A DNA stretch of 64,000 bases from an uncultured Spirochaetales bacterium (GTDB lineage Bacteria > Spirochaetota > Spirochaetia > Sphaerochaetales > Sphaerochaetaceae), in assembly GCA_944388965.1 (NCBI GenBank), contig CALXKL010000006.1, forward strand, positions 1 to 64,000, in the 5' to 3' direction. The notes below the pieces were generated by a model. The model saw only the letters and a program-made list of their open reading frames with translations. It had not been told where the DNA came from and did not search any database. Each line of letters begins with the position of its first letter. Position 1 is the first letter of the stretch. The translations under genes and the position numbers were made by a program. This document shows, one piece after another, positions 18,068-27,800 of the stretch.

Positions 18068-19066
18068 TCAGGTCCCCGGCTCGATTTCGTCTGCAAGCCT
18101 CACACCCCACAGCTGCCTGAACGCGTCCATGTACCGGAGCACCCTCAGCGTCTCGCTCCAGCTCATGTGGGGATCCTCCACAAGTCCCGCCTCTATCGAG
18201 TGGCAGGCACTCGTCAGCTCGTATTCGTAGCCGTTTATGGAATGCGTTATGGGGATGTCCTCCAGAAGGACCGGATTGCGGTCGCCGGACCACACGGTGA
18301 TCCTCTCGGGGTTGTTGACGTTCTCCACCTCGATGCGCCCGCCGGTGCCGTAGATGATGCCCTTGCGGTCGCTGACGCACTCCGCGTCGGCGAAGATGAC
18401 GGCCTGGCTGTCGTCCTCGAACCCGATATGCACACACTCGCGCACATCCACGCCACCGGAGCTCTTCACGCAGCTGCCCATCATGTTCCTCACTCCCATG
18501 CCCTCGCGGGCCATGAGGACGAAGTTCAGCGGATAGACGCCGATGTCCAGCAGGGCGCCGCCGCCAAGAGCCGGATCGGCGATCCTGGGCTTGTGGATTA
18601 TGCTGTAGCCGAGGTTGGCCGTGATGGTCGTCACGCGTCCGATGCGGCCCGATTCGATGATGTCTGAAATCATCCTGCGCGATGGCATGTAGCGGGTCCA
18701 GATGGCCTCGGCGACGAACAGATGCCGCTCTCTGGCCAGGGCGAAGACGGCCTCCGCCTGTCGGGCGTTGACGCAGAAGGCCTTCTCGCACAGCACATGG
18801 CGTCCATGGGAGAGTGCGTCAAGCATGCACTGCATGTGGTGCGAATGCGGAGTGGCGACGTACACGAGGTCGACATCGTCGTCCGAATAGAGCTCCTCGT
18901 ACGAGCCATACGCCTTGGCCACGCCGAACTCGTCGGCGAAGGAGCGCGCCCTGTGTCCATCCCGTGCCGCAACGGCCTCGATCCTCATGTGCTCAGGCAG
19001 CCTCGTCATCACGCCTGCAAGCGTATGTGCGATGTTCCCGCATCCGACTATGCCGATTCTGATCAT
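18068..19066 (-). CDS. Gfo/Idh/MocA family oxidoreductase
   Basis: A 332-residue NAD(P)-dependent dehydrogenase. The Rossmann motif is IRIGIVGCGNIAHTLAGV at the N-terminus. Then come YVATPHSHHMQCMLDAL, the active-site lysine motif HVLCEKAFCVN and, in the C-terminal sugar-binding domain, ALGGGALLDIGVYPLNF. The arrangement is closest to the trans-dihydrodiol / D-xylose dehydrogenase branch, so the substrate is probably a sugar or sugar acid. The start ATG overlaps the stop of the upstream membrane protein by 4 bases (ATGA), giving a two-gene operon. Exact substrate unknown. Confidence 0.85.
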   Translation of the reverse strand: MIRIGIVGCGNIAHTLAGVMTRLPEHMRIEAVAARDGHRARSFADEFGVAKAYGSYEELYSDDDVDLVYVATPHSHHMQCMLDALSHGRHVLCEKAFCVNARQAEAVFALARERHLFVAEAIWTRYMPSRRMISDIIESGRIGRVTTITANLGYSIIHKPRIADPALGGGALLDIGVYPLNFVLMAREGMGVRNMMGSCVKSSGGVDVRECVHIGFEDDSQAVIFADAECVSDRKGIIYGTGGRIEVENVNNPERITVWSGDRNPVLLEDIPITHSINGYEYELTSACHSIEAGLVEDPHMSWSETLRVLRYMDAFRQLWGVRLADEIEPGT

Positions 19067-19941
19067 CCCCGTTTATCCTCCTTCATCTTCCGCTTCTCCT
19101 CCCGCCGCTCCTGGCGCCGCCTCTTCGCCTCATAGGCCTCCTTGTACTTCACCGTGGGGATGAACAGGCGCGCGAAGCGCCCCTCCCCGCGGTTCTTCGT
19201 ATAGAAGTAGCCTATAAAGGAGAACACGAGGGCGCCGACGAAGTTGACAAAGAGGTCCTTCATCGTGTCTATGAGCCCTATGTCGAGATAGCCTCCAAGC
19301 CCCAGCGCGGTGCCGTCCTGGAAGTACACCTCGCTTATGTCGTCGATCGTGACGACGCGGTTGGAGTGCGTCACGTCGAGTTCGACGGTGTTGATCGTGT
19401 GTATGATTGTGTCCTTCTGCATGTCGCTGCCCAGCAGCTGGTCGGCGGAGAACTCGAAGAACTCCCAGCACACCGCCACCGTCATCGAGAAGCAGAACGC
19501 GACGAAGGCCAGGAAGAACGGCGAGAGCGAGAACTTTATGTTCTCGTTCCTGTTGAAGATGTCGCAAAGCGAGAAGCCGACCGCCGCGGCGAGGAATCCC
19601 GTGATGGTGTGCAGCATCGTGTCCCAGAAGGGTATGCTTATGTAGTAGGCCCTCAGCTCGCCCAGGATCTCCGCGGCGTATATGAACAGCAGGACTATGA
19701 TTTCGAGCGTGTCGGGGATGTCGATGTGCCAGTTGTTCTCTATGAACGAGGGCACGAACATCAGCACCAGGGCCAGGATGCAGTAGAAGGCGTTCTCCCA
19801 CTCTCCGCCGGCGATCTGCGTGGCCAGTATCAGGATGACCGACAGTCTCAGCAGGACATATACGGCGAACAGCGCCTTGTGCTCTCTTATGCTGGAGCGC
19901 AGGCTGGTGGTGTGTATCCTTCTCCTCTCGCGTTCGCCCAT
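19063..19941 (-). CDS. Polytopic membrane protein, YjdF/DUF2238-like
   Basis: A membrane protein of about 292 residues. The segments FIENNWHIDIPDTLEIIVLL, FWDTMLHTITGFLAAAVGFS, CWEFFEFSADQLLGSDMQKD and the C-terminal helix FVGALVFSFIGYFY resemble YjdF (DUF2238)-type proteins. The tail is strongly basic (KRRRQERREEKRKMKEDKRG). The start is taken at 19941; an in-frame Met at 19977 is alternative and neither has a good ribosome binding site. It overlaps the downstream oxidoreductase gene and is divergent from the aminopeptidase. Function is unknown; the conserved charged residues within membrane helices suggest transport or signalling. Confidence 0.65.
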   Translation of the reverse strand: MGERERRRIHTTSLRSSIREHKALFAVYVLLRLSVILILATQIAGGEWENAFYCILALVLMFVPSFIENNWHIDIPDTLEIIVLLFIYAAEILGELRAYYISIPFWDTMLHTITGFLAAAVGFSLCDIFNRNENIKFSLSPFFLAFVAFCFSMTVAVCWEFFEFSADQLLGSDMQKDTIIHTINTVELDVTHSNRVVTIDDISEVYFQDGTALGLGGYLDIGLIDTMKDLFVNFVGALVFSFIGYFYTKNRGEGRFARLFIPTVKYKEAYEAKRRRQERREEKRKMKEDKRG

Positions 19942-19970
19942 GCAGTCAATGGTACACGCTTTTTCGCGCT

Positions 19971-19999
19971 GTGACAAACACGGCGCGCGGTGCTACAAT
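19971..19999 (+). promoter_or_regulatory. Strong promoter of M18 aminopeptidase gene
   Basis: GTGACA (19971-19976) and TACAAT (19994-19999) each match the sigma-70 consensus at five of six positions and are exactly 17 bases apart. Transcription would start near 20006, giving a very short leader with GGAGGAG at 20011-20017. Confidence 0.7.
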
Positions 20000-20023
20000 C
20001 ACCGTTGCATGGAGGAGACCGCA

Positions 20024-21334
20024 ATGGATCTCATAAACGGATACAAGACGTTTCTCGACAACGGAAAGACGGAAAGGGAGTGCGTGACGAGCGCACTCGA
20101 GATGGCCCAGGCGAAGGGCTTCAGGGACATCTCCACATACGATTCGCTCAAGCCCGGCGACAAGGTGTACGTCGTGTGCAACGAGAAGTCGCTGGCCCTG
20201 TTCGTCATCGGCAGGAAGAGCCTGGTGGACGGCATCGGCTTCGTCACCAGCCACATAGACTCGCCCAGGCTGGACCTGAAGATGAAGCCCCTCTTCGAGA
20301 AGGAGGGCATCGTCTATCTGGACACGCACTACTACGGCGGGATCAAGAAGTACCAGTGGGTGACCATGCCCCTGGCCATACACGGCGTCGTGTTCCGCAA
20401 GGACGGCAGCCGCGTCGACATCGTCGTGGGCGAGGACGAGGACGACATGTCCTTCTGCATCAGCGACATCCTGCCCCACATGGCCCAGGAGCAGATGAAG
20501 AAGAGCGCCGGCGAGTTCATCGAGGGCGAGGACCTTGACCTGGTCGTCGGCCTGAACAGGAACGACGAGGACAAGGACGCGGGACGCAAGGCCATCATGG
20601 ACATACTGCACAGACAGTACGGCATCTGCGAGGATGACTTCCTGTCCGCCGAGCTCGAGGTCGTGCCTGCAGGCCGGGCACGCAGTCTGGGCTTCGACTC
20701 GTCGATGGTCATGGCCTACGGACAGGATGACAGGGTGTGCGCATACACCTCGCTGCAGGCGCTCCTCGACATCGACCAGGATCTCGAGACCACCGCATGC
20801 ACCCTCCTTGTCGACAAGGAGGAGGTCGGATCCGTCGGCATGACCGGCATGGACAGCGCCCTGCTTGCCAACATCGTCAGCGAGGTCATGGACAAGTGCG
20901 GCGAATACTCGTCGCTCAACCTGCGCCGCGCCCTCAGGGCCTCCAGGATGCTCTCGAGCGACGTCACGGCGGCATACGATCCGCACAACACGTCGCTGTA
21001 TGATAAGGCAAACGCCTCCCTGATGGGACACGGCGTTTCGTTCGAGAAGTACACGGGCAGCCGTGGCAAGAGCGGCTCGAGCGACGCCAATGCGGAGTTC
21101 ATCGCCTACCTTAGGAAGGTCCTGGACGATGCGAAGGTCAGCTACCAGATGAACGAGATGTCGAAGGTGGACGTCGGTGGAGGCGGCACGATCGCCAAGT
21201 TCGCGGCCTACTACGGCATGGACGTCATCGACTGCGGAGTGTGCGTGCTTTCCATGCACAGCCCCTGGGAGATCACCGCGGTGCACGACATAGAAAGTGC
21301 ATACAGCGCATACAGCGCGTTCTTCAAGGCCTGA
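20024..21334 (+). CDS. M18 family aspartyl aminopeptidase
   Basis: A 436-residue zinc aminopeptidase that removes N-terminal acidic (and some neutral) residues from peptides in the cytoplasm, normally as a large tetrahedral complex. Metal-ligand motifs are FVTSHIDSPRLDLK, LLVDKEEVGSVGMTGM and the C-terminal CGVCVLSMHSPWE. The GGGGTIAKFAAYYGMDVID stretch is also typical. The start ATG is placed after GGAGGAG at 20011-20017. It is a single-gene transcription unit with a consensus promoter and a clear terminator. Confidence 0.92.
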   Translation: MDLINGYKTFLDNGKTERECVTSALEMAQAKGFRDISTYDSLKPGDKVYVVCNEKSLALFVIGRKSLVDGIGFVTSHIDSPRLDLKMKPLFEKEGIVYLDTHYYGGIKKYQWVTMPLAIHGVVFRKDGSRVDIVVGEDEDDMSFCISDILPHMAQEQMKKSAGEFIEGEDLDLVVGLNRNDEDKDAGRKAIMDILHRQYGICEDDFLSAELEVVPAGRARSLGFDSSMVMAYGQDDRVCAYTSLQALLDIDQDLETTACTLLVDKEEVGSVGMTGMDSALLANIVSEVMDKCGEYSSLNLRRALRASRMLSSDVTAAYDPHNTSLYDKANASLMGHGVSFEKYTGSRGKSGSSDANAEFIAYLRKVLDDAKVSYQMNEMSKVDVGGGGTIAKFAAYYGMDVIDCGVCVLSMHSPWEITAVHDIESAYSAYSAFFKA

Positions 21335-21360
21335 AGAGGCGACAGGCAGACCAGGAAGAA

Positions 21361-21393
21361 GAATGCCGGCGGGGCCATCCCCTACCGGCATTC
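21361..21393. terminator. Bidirectional terminator
   Basis: GAATGCCGG and CCGGCATTC form a 9-bp stem, and a second inner GGGG/CCCC stem extends it. It lies between the convergent aminopeptidase and glutamine synthetase genes and is followed by ATCGTTTC on the plus strand. Confidence 0.7.
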
Positions 21394-21418
21394 ATCGTTT
21401 CAGCCCACTCTGGCGCAA

Positions 21419-23506
21419 TCATACGTAGAACAGCATCTCGCCGTATGTCGGATATGGCCAGGCCCTGTGGTCCGTGATCAGCTCCAGCTGGTCGCACACC
21501 TCCCTGACGCTCTGCATCTGGGGCAGGATGAAGCGCTGGCAGAAGTGGGCCAGGTCGCTTCCAGTCCACCGCGAACTCTCGTCCACCAGCTCGTCCAGAT
21601 GATCGCATGCGGCCGCCAGCCCATCCAGCAGCGTCGAGATGCGCCTGAGCCTATCCGTCTCCACTTTGCACTCCAGCTCGGGTGCGACCTCCTTCTTGAC
21701 CCGTATGCTTTCCGCCAGATCCTTCGAATAGCGCGAGACGGCGGGGACGATGTCCCTGTTGACCATGTCCACCAGCGTCACGGCCTCGATGTGGACGGTC
21801 TTGCTGTACTCCTCGTTGAGGATCTCGTAGCGGGCGTGCATCTCCACCGAGTTGAAGATGTGGAACGAGCTGAACAGGTCGACGTTCTTCTGCAGCAGGA
21901 AGGTGTCGTACGCCTCGGGTGAGCTGACGAGGTTCAGCAATCCCCTCTTGCGGGCCTCCTCCACCCACTCGGGGGCGTAGTTGTTGCCGTTGAAGACGAT
22001 TCTGCGATGCTCCCTGTAGGTCCTTCTGACCAGGTCCTGCACCGCCCCGTTGAAGTCCTTTGCATCCTTGAGCTCCTCGTGGAAGTCCCTCAGCGACGCG
22101 GCGACTATCGTGTTGAGCGTCGTGTTGGGATCGGCCACGGAGAAGGACGAACCCAGCATGCGGAACTCGAACTTGTTGCCGGTGAAGGCGAATGGGCTGG
22201 TCCTGTTGCGGTCGGTCGTGTCGCGGGGAATCGGGGGAAGGACATGCACGCCCAGCTTCATCTGGCGCCTTCCCCTTCCAGGGACGACGCCGCCGCTGGC
22301 GATGGCCTCGAGTATCTCGGTCAGCTCGTCGCCCAGGAACATCGAGATTATGGCCGGCGGGGCCTCGAAGCCTCCCAGCCTGTGGTCGTTGCCGGCCGAT
22401 GCCACGGAGATCCTCAGCAGGTCCTGGTACTCGTCGACCGCCTTGATGACCGCCACAAGGAAGAGGAGGAACTGGGCGTTGTCCTGGGGGCTCTCGCCCG
22501 GCTCCAGCAGATTGATGCCGGTATCGGAGACGAGGGACCAGTTGTTGTGCTTTCCCGAACCGTTGAGACCGGCGAATGGCTTCTCGTGCAGAAGACAGGC
22601 GAAGCCGTGCTTCTCCGCGATCTTCTTCATAAGCTCCATCGTCAGCTGGTTCTGGTCGACCGCCACGTTGGTGGTCGTGTAGACCGGGGCGAGCTCATGC
22701 TGGCACGGAGCGGCCTCGTTGTGGCTGGTCTTGGCGTATATGCCCAGCTTCCACAGTTCGCGGTCCAGGTCCTTCATGTATGCCGAGACACGTGTGCGCA
22801 GTGCGCCGAAGTAGTGGTCCTCCAGCTCCTGGCCCTTCGGGCTCCTGGCACCTATGAGGGTGCGTCCGGTGTAGATGAGGTCCTTGCGCCTCTCGTAGTC
22901 CTTCTTGTCGATCAGGAAGTACTCCTGCTCGGCGCCGACGGTGGTGATGACCCTCTTCACGTCCGTGTGTCCGAACAGGTGCAGGATCTTGACCGCCTCC
23001 TCGCCGATGACCTCCATGCTGCGTAGCAGCGGGGTCTTCTTGTCCAGCACCTCGCCGGAGAAGGAGCAGTACGCCGTGGGGATGCACAGCGTCTCGTCCT
23101 TGATGAAGGCGTAGCTGGTGGGGTCCCAGGCCGTGTAGCCGCGCGCCTCGAAGGTGGCGCGGATGCCGCCGGAGGGGAAGCTGGAGGCATCGGGCTCGCC
23201 CTTGATCAGCTCCTTGCCGCTGAACTCCATGATGACGCGTCCGCCGCCCACCGGGTTGATGAACGCCTCGTGCTTCTCGGCGGTTATGCCGGTCATGGGC
23301 TGGAACCAGTGCGTGTAGTGCGTCGCGCCGTTCTCGATCGCCCAGGTCTTCATGGCATGGGCCACGCTGTTGGCGATGTTCATGTCAAGGTCCTTGCCCT
23401 CGGCCACGGTCTTCTTCAGCTGTCTGTAGACGTCCTTGGGCAGACGGACCCTCATCGCCTCGTCGTTGAACACATGACATCCGAACCAGGAACTCACATC
23501 ATCCAT
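21419..23506 (-). CDS. glnN: Glutamine synthetase type III
   Basis: A 695-residue type III glutamine synthetase, which makes glutamine from glutamate, ammonia and ATP. The true start is the Met of MDDVSSWFGCHVFNDEAM, the family's normal opening, with GGAGG 8 bases upstream; the frame is open further upstream but unlike the family. Catalytic motifs include VGAEQEYFLIDKKDY, KTSHNEAAPCQHELAPVY, NGSGKHNNWSL and NDHRLGGFEAPPAIIS. Type III enzymes form dodecamers and are common in Bacteroidetes, spirochaetes and some clostridia. It is the only ammonia-assimilation gene in the window. The gene symbol follows usage for type III enzymes. Confidence 0.93.
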   Translation of the reverse strand: MDDVSSWFGCHVFNDEAMRVRLPKDVYRQLKKTVAEGKDLDMNIANSVAHAMKTWAIENGATHYTHWFQPMTGITAEKHEAFINPVGGGRVIMEFSGKELIKGEPDASSFPSGGIRATFEARGYTAWDPTSYAFIKDETLCIPTAYCSFSGEVLDKKTPLLRSMEVIGEEAVKILHLFGHTDVKRVITTVGAEQEYFLIDKKDYERRKDLIYTGRTLIGARSPKGQELEDHYFGALRTRVSAYMKDLDRELWKLGIYAKTSHNEAAPCQHELAPVYTTTNVAVDQNQLTMELMKKIAEKHGFACLLHEKPFAGLNGSGKHNNWSLVSDTGINLLEPGESPQDNAQFLLFLVAVIKAVDEYQDLLRISVASAGNDHRLGGFEAPPAIISMFLGDELTEILEAIASGGVVPGRGRRQMKLGVHVLPPIPRDTTDRNRTSPFAFTGNKFEFRMLGSSFSVADPNTTLNTIVAASLRDFHEELKDAKDFNGAVQDLVRRTYREHRRIVFNGNNYAPEWVEEARKRGLLNLVSSPEAYDTFLLQKNVDLFSSFHIFNSVEMHARYEILNEEYSKTVHIEAVTLVDMVNRDIVPAVSRYSKDLAESIRVKKEVAPELECKVETDRLRRISTLLDGLAAACDHLDELVDESSRWTGSDLAHFCQRFILPQMQSVREVCDQLELITDHRAWPYPTYGEMLFYV

Positions 23507-23661
23507 ACATCCAGCCTCCAACCCTGATCGTTGAGCAAACTCTATCAAAATCGTGGCTTGCATGGGAAGATTCGCAGCCTGCCGGAAAGTCTTCCGTTCC
23601 ACCCAGGCCGCCCGGAAGAGGCGCTACCTGTCGCCCTCTGTCCGCCATTAGAACACAAACT

Positions 23662-23670
23662 CTTATAACA
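23662..23670 (-). promoter_or_regulatory. Putative extended -10 promoter of glnN
   Basis: On the minus strand TGTTATAAG combines a TG extension with TATAAG. Transcription would start near 23655, leaving an untranslated leader of about 150 bases that contains a short hairpin around CGGAAAGTCTTCCG. Confidence 0.4.
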
Positions 23671-23736
23671 CAAGGATTTATTGATGACACACAAAGAAAA
23701 TGAACAGAAACATGCCCATGCGTTCGACATTCAAAG

Positions 23737-23764
23737 TTGCACAAAATCAAATCTATTTGTGCAA
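23737..23764. promoter_or_regulatory. Inverted repeat TTGCACAAA-N10-TTTGTGCAA
   Basis: Perfect 9-bp arms separated by 10 bases lie in the divergent region between glnN and the efflux operon, within an AT-rich segment. The symmetry and position suggest an operator for a dimeric regulator acting on one or both genes. The arm is nearly identical to the motif found at the galacturonate locus (58521, 58616, 61933), but here it is inverted rather than isolated. Confidence 0.5.
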
Positions 23765-23833
23765 ATTTGTACATCTGATGGATTATCTTGGATATATCCG
23801 GCACACCATCGCCACAGGTATACTTGAATCATC

Positions 23834-24892
23834 ATGAGTCAAAAGGGAAAACGTCTATCCAGAGTATTGAAATATGTCATCTTCGTCCTTCTCGTCGTCC
23901 TGGCGGTCGTGGGCATGAAGATGTTCTTCGACTCCCGTACGGTGGAGACCTACACCCAGCCGCCCAGGTCGGTCGTCGTGACCAGGGCGCAGGAGAGGGA
24001 CATCGCAAGCAGCGCGACGTTCTCCGCCTACGTGATGTCGGAAACGATGGTCCCAGTGGTGCCATTCGTCAGCGGAACCATTGAGTCCTATGACATCAAG
24101 GCCGGAGACAGGGTCGTGAAGGACCAGGTCCTCGCCGTGATCGACAAGGATCCATACGAGCTCCAGCTGGCCCAGGCCCAGGCGGCGGCCAGCGCATACG
24201 AGAGCTCCTATGATCGCCTGGTCCGGCTTTCCGAGTCCGGAGCCGCCACACAGCAGGAGCTGGACACGGTGCGCAGCCAGCGTGATGCGGCACAGGCGCA
24301 GCTCGAGCTCGCACAGCTGCAGCTGTCCTACACTGATGTCAAGGCCGGCGTGTCCGGCACCGTCATCATGTCGGAAGGTGTCACCGGAGGGCTCGCCAGC
24401 ACACAGAGCCCCCTGGCCGTGATCGCGGACACCGGCAATCTCGTGGCGGAGGTGGCCGTCCCGGAGAAGTACTACGACCTGTTCACACAGGCTGGCGAAG
24501 GGCTGGCCATTGAGGTCTCCAGCCAGGTCGGCAAAGCCGTCACCGGCGCCTCTCTCGTCTCGATCGCCCCATACATCGACCCGGCAACGAAGACCTTCAG
24601 GCTCAAGGTGTCGCTGGACGACCCTTCGGCCTTCACGATAGGCTCGTACGTCAAGGTCCGCATCACATACTCGAGAGAGGAGGACGTCATGGCACTGCCC
24701 GAGTCCGTCATGAAGGCCGACGGCTCGCTGTACTACGTCGAGGACGGCGTGGCGCACTACATCGCCCCCTACGATGCCGTCCATTCGGACGGATGGTTCG
24801 CCGCCCCGGCGGGCTACGAGGACAAGGACTTCGTGATCGAGGGACAGAACAGCATACTTGACGGCGAGAGCGTCGTCGTGAAGGAGATGTGA
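23834..24892 (+). CDS. RND efflux periplasmic adaptor (MFP/HlyD)
   Basis: A 352-residue membrane-fusion protein that bridges an RND pump to an outer-membrane channel. One N-terminal membrane anchor (about residues 12-32) is followed by a lipoyl/barrel-sandwich part (VPFVSGTIESYDIKAGDRVV). An alpha-hairpin rich in Gln and Ala follows (QLAQAQAAASAYESSYDRL to AQLELAQLQLS), and the second lipoyl half is TDVKAGVSGTVIMSEGVTGG. Its stop is 1 bp before the pump gene, so the three efflux genes form one operon. No strong ribosome binding site is visible. Confidence 0.92.
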   Translation: MSQKGKRLSRVLKYVIFVLLVVLAVVGMKMFFDSRTVETYTQPPRSVVVTRAQERDIASSATFSAYVMSETMVPVVPFVSGTIESYDIKAGDRVVKDQVLAVIDKDPYELQLAQAQAAASAYESSYDRLVRLSESGAATQQELDTVRSQRDAAQAQLELAQLQLSYTDVKAGVSGTVIMSEGVTGGLASTQSPLAVIADTGNLVAEVAVPEKYYDLFTQAGEGLAIEVSSQVGKAVTGASLVSIAPYIDPATKTFRLKVSLDDPSAFTIGSYVKVRITYSREEDVMALPESVMKADGSLYYVEDGVAHYIAPYDAVHSDGWFAAPAGYEDKDFVIEGQNSILDGESVVVKEM

Positions 24893-24893
24893 G

Positions 24894-27800
24894 GTGAAGA
24901 GCGCTCGTCTTGCGGTACGCCACCCGGTGTACATAACCATGGTGCTCATAGCCCTGGTGCTGTTCGGCATACTCTCCCTGTCCACGATGAACATCGAGTT
25001 CATCAGCGGTCTGAACATGCCTACCGTCATCGTCTTCTCCGTCTACCCGGGTGCAAGCGCCGAGCAGGTCGAAAGCGATGTCATAGACGTTCTCGAGGAG
25101 AACTTCGCCACCCTGCCCGACTTCGACTCGATGACCAGCAACGCCTATTCCAGCGTCGGAGTCGTCCAGATACGGTTCTCCGACGGCGTCGACGTGTACG
25201 ACCAGCTGGACGAGGTACGCAACAGGATAGACGAGCTGGAGGACCAGCTTCCCTCCGGGCTGCAGGGAAAGCCGACGGCCCTGGTAGGAGGCACCGAGAT
25301 GCTGCCGATCATCTCGTTCTCCGTCGAAGGAGGAGCGGACCTGGCCGGCGTGACATCCTACGTGAACGACACCGTGGTCCCGCAGATCACGCAGATCGCA
25401 GGTGTCAGCAGCGTCAGCGTCAGCGGTGGCAGCGACATGGAAGTGGTCGTCACATTGGACACCGGCAGGCTCGATGCCCTCGGGGTTTCGCCGCTGGTGG
25501 TCTACCAGATCCTGGGCTACAGCAACACGAACCTGCCGCTCGACATGACGACATACGAAGGACGCAGCTCGTCGCTGCGCTTCGACGGCGAATACAAGAG
25601 CCTGGACGACATCAGGAACCTCACGGTGGGAGCCGGGGAGGACGGCACGCTGATAAGGCTCCAGGACGTCGCGGATGTCCGCCTGGTGGCCAGAGAGCCC
25701 GACACCGTCGTCAGAAGCGATGGCAGGAACATCATCCAGGTCGACGTGAACAAGAGGGCTGATGGCAACACGATGGACATCACCTCCGCGGTCAAGGACA
25801 TCCTTGAGCGCGAGGAGGCGTCCATGAACGGGGCCGTGCACTTCAGCATCATCAGCGAGGACGCCCGCACCATAAGCGCATCGCTGTCCACCGTCATCGA
25901 GTCGGGCATCATGGGTGTCATCGTGGCAGTGCTGGTCATATTCCTGATCCTTGGCAACATCCAGGCCACCCTCACGATCGCGATATCGATGCCGCTGTCG
26001 ATCTTCTTCACCTTCATCGCCATGTGGACCAGCGGCATCTCGATAAGCCTGATGAGCATCACCGGCATGGTCGTCGCCCTGGGCGCGATCGTCGACGGCT
26101 CGATCGTCATGCTGGAGCAGATCTACAAGCACTGGCAGACCAGGAAGGACGGGAGGTTCCTCTACACTGTCAACCAGAGCATATTCAAGGGCGCCGACGA
26201 AGTGGGCGTGTCGATACTCGGCAGCGCGATCACCACGGTCATAGTATTCGTCCCGATACTCTTCATCGACGGCCTGGGCGGCCAGATCATGCACGATGTG
26301 GCATTGACGTTCATGTTCGCCCTGTCCGCCTCATGCATCGTGGCCATCGTCATCATCCCCTACCTTCTCAAGAAGCTCCTGAAGGAGGACGAGAGGAAGG
26401 TCACCGACAACGTCATCACCTGCACTGCGGACAGGATCGTCGTCCTGTACGGCCGTGCGGTAGCCTGGGTCCTCAGAAACCGAAAGTTCGTCATCATGAT
26501 CTCCATCGTACTGCTGGTCGTCACGGTATGGGCCGTCATGCAGCTGGGTATCGCGTTCATCCCGTCCACCGACAACAGCGAGTTCTACGTCAACCTGTAC
26601 TTCCCGTCGAGCAACACCATGGAGATGAGCCAGGCCAAGCTGGATGAGGCCGAGGCGATCGTGCGCTCGCTCGTTCCGGAGGTGCGCACCATCGTCACCA
26701 CGGTGGGCCAGACCAGCGGCCTGAGCTTCGCATCAACCTCGTCAAACGGCAGCATACGCGTCGTCCTGCCTCCGGTCGCACAGAGGGACGAGGGACGCGA
26801 TGTGCACACGATCATGAACATCGTCAAGGCGGCTCTCGACGAGAGCATGACGGACGTCGACGTGGAGGTCCTCAACGGAGGCTTCGACAACCTGGTCAGC
26901 TACGTCTCGGGTGGCGGCGGCTACGGCATCACGCTCGTCGGCGAGGACATGGAGACGCTGTACGGCGAGGCCGAACGCGTCAAGGCCGCACTGGAGAGGG
27001 ACCCGGAGGTCCTGTCCGTCACCATGGACTCCTCCTACGACTCCTACTCTGCCGTCATCGACGCCTCGAACAATCTGCTCTCTTCCCTCGGTCTGACAAG
27101 CTACGAGGCCGGAACGACCACGGCGATCCTCTTCAACGGAATGGATTGTGGAATATACACGGACCCCGCCACGGGCGAGCGCTACGACATCAGGCTCGAA
27201 AGCGACGTGATGGGTTCCCCGATGGACGAGGATGTGCTTGCATCCCTCAAGGTCACCACGCAGGCAGGCACGGCGGTGAGCTATGCATCCATCGCCTCGC
27301 TCGGCGTCGAGAACACGATCAGTCAGATCAACCACACCGACAGGGCCAACACCATAAGTCTCAACGCGGCCACCACCACGGAGGACTCCGCCCGCATCAG
27401 GGAGCGCCTGTCCAGCTACCTCGACGAGAACCCCCTGGCCGACGGGGTCACCACCAGGACAGGAGGTGTTGGAAGCCTGATCGAGGACATCATGGTGCCC
27501 ATCATAGCCGCCATGCTCATCGGCTTCTTCCTGGTCTTCATGGTCATGGTCTTCCAGTTCGAGCGCTTCGACCAGCCGGTCATAGTCATGCTGACCATAC
27601 CATTCTGCTTCATAGGCGTCGCAATCGCCCTGATCGCATCGGGAAGCACCCTGAACCTGCTGTCGATGCTCGGCGTCATAACCCTTGGCGGCACTGCGGT
27701 CAACAACGGCATCATACTGTTCGACTACACCAACATGACCGTCCGCAGAAGGCGCATCGAGGCCATCGAGGAGACCGGAAGGACCGTGGACGAGGACACC

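Larger units (their letters stand above)
23507..23833. other. Divergent intergenic region glnN / efflux operon
   Basis: This region of 327 bases is AT-rich in its right half. Apart from the glnN promoter and the inverted repeat listed separately, a 10-bp palindrome GGATATATCC is at 23790-23799 and TATACT at 23819-23824. The latter is so close to the adaptor gene start that a near-leaderless transcript would result if it is the -10. No gene is seen. Confidence 0.5.

Noticed and set aside
23651-23665. AACACAAACTC similarity to the IS terminal repeat
   Set aside because: Only 11 bases match the IS end around 455-465, no second end or transposase remnant is nearby, and the sequence is better explained as part of the glnN promoter region.
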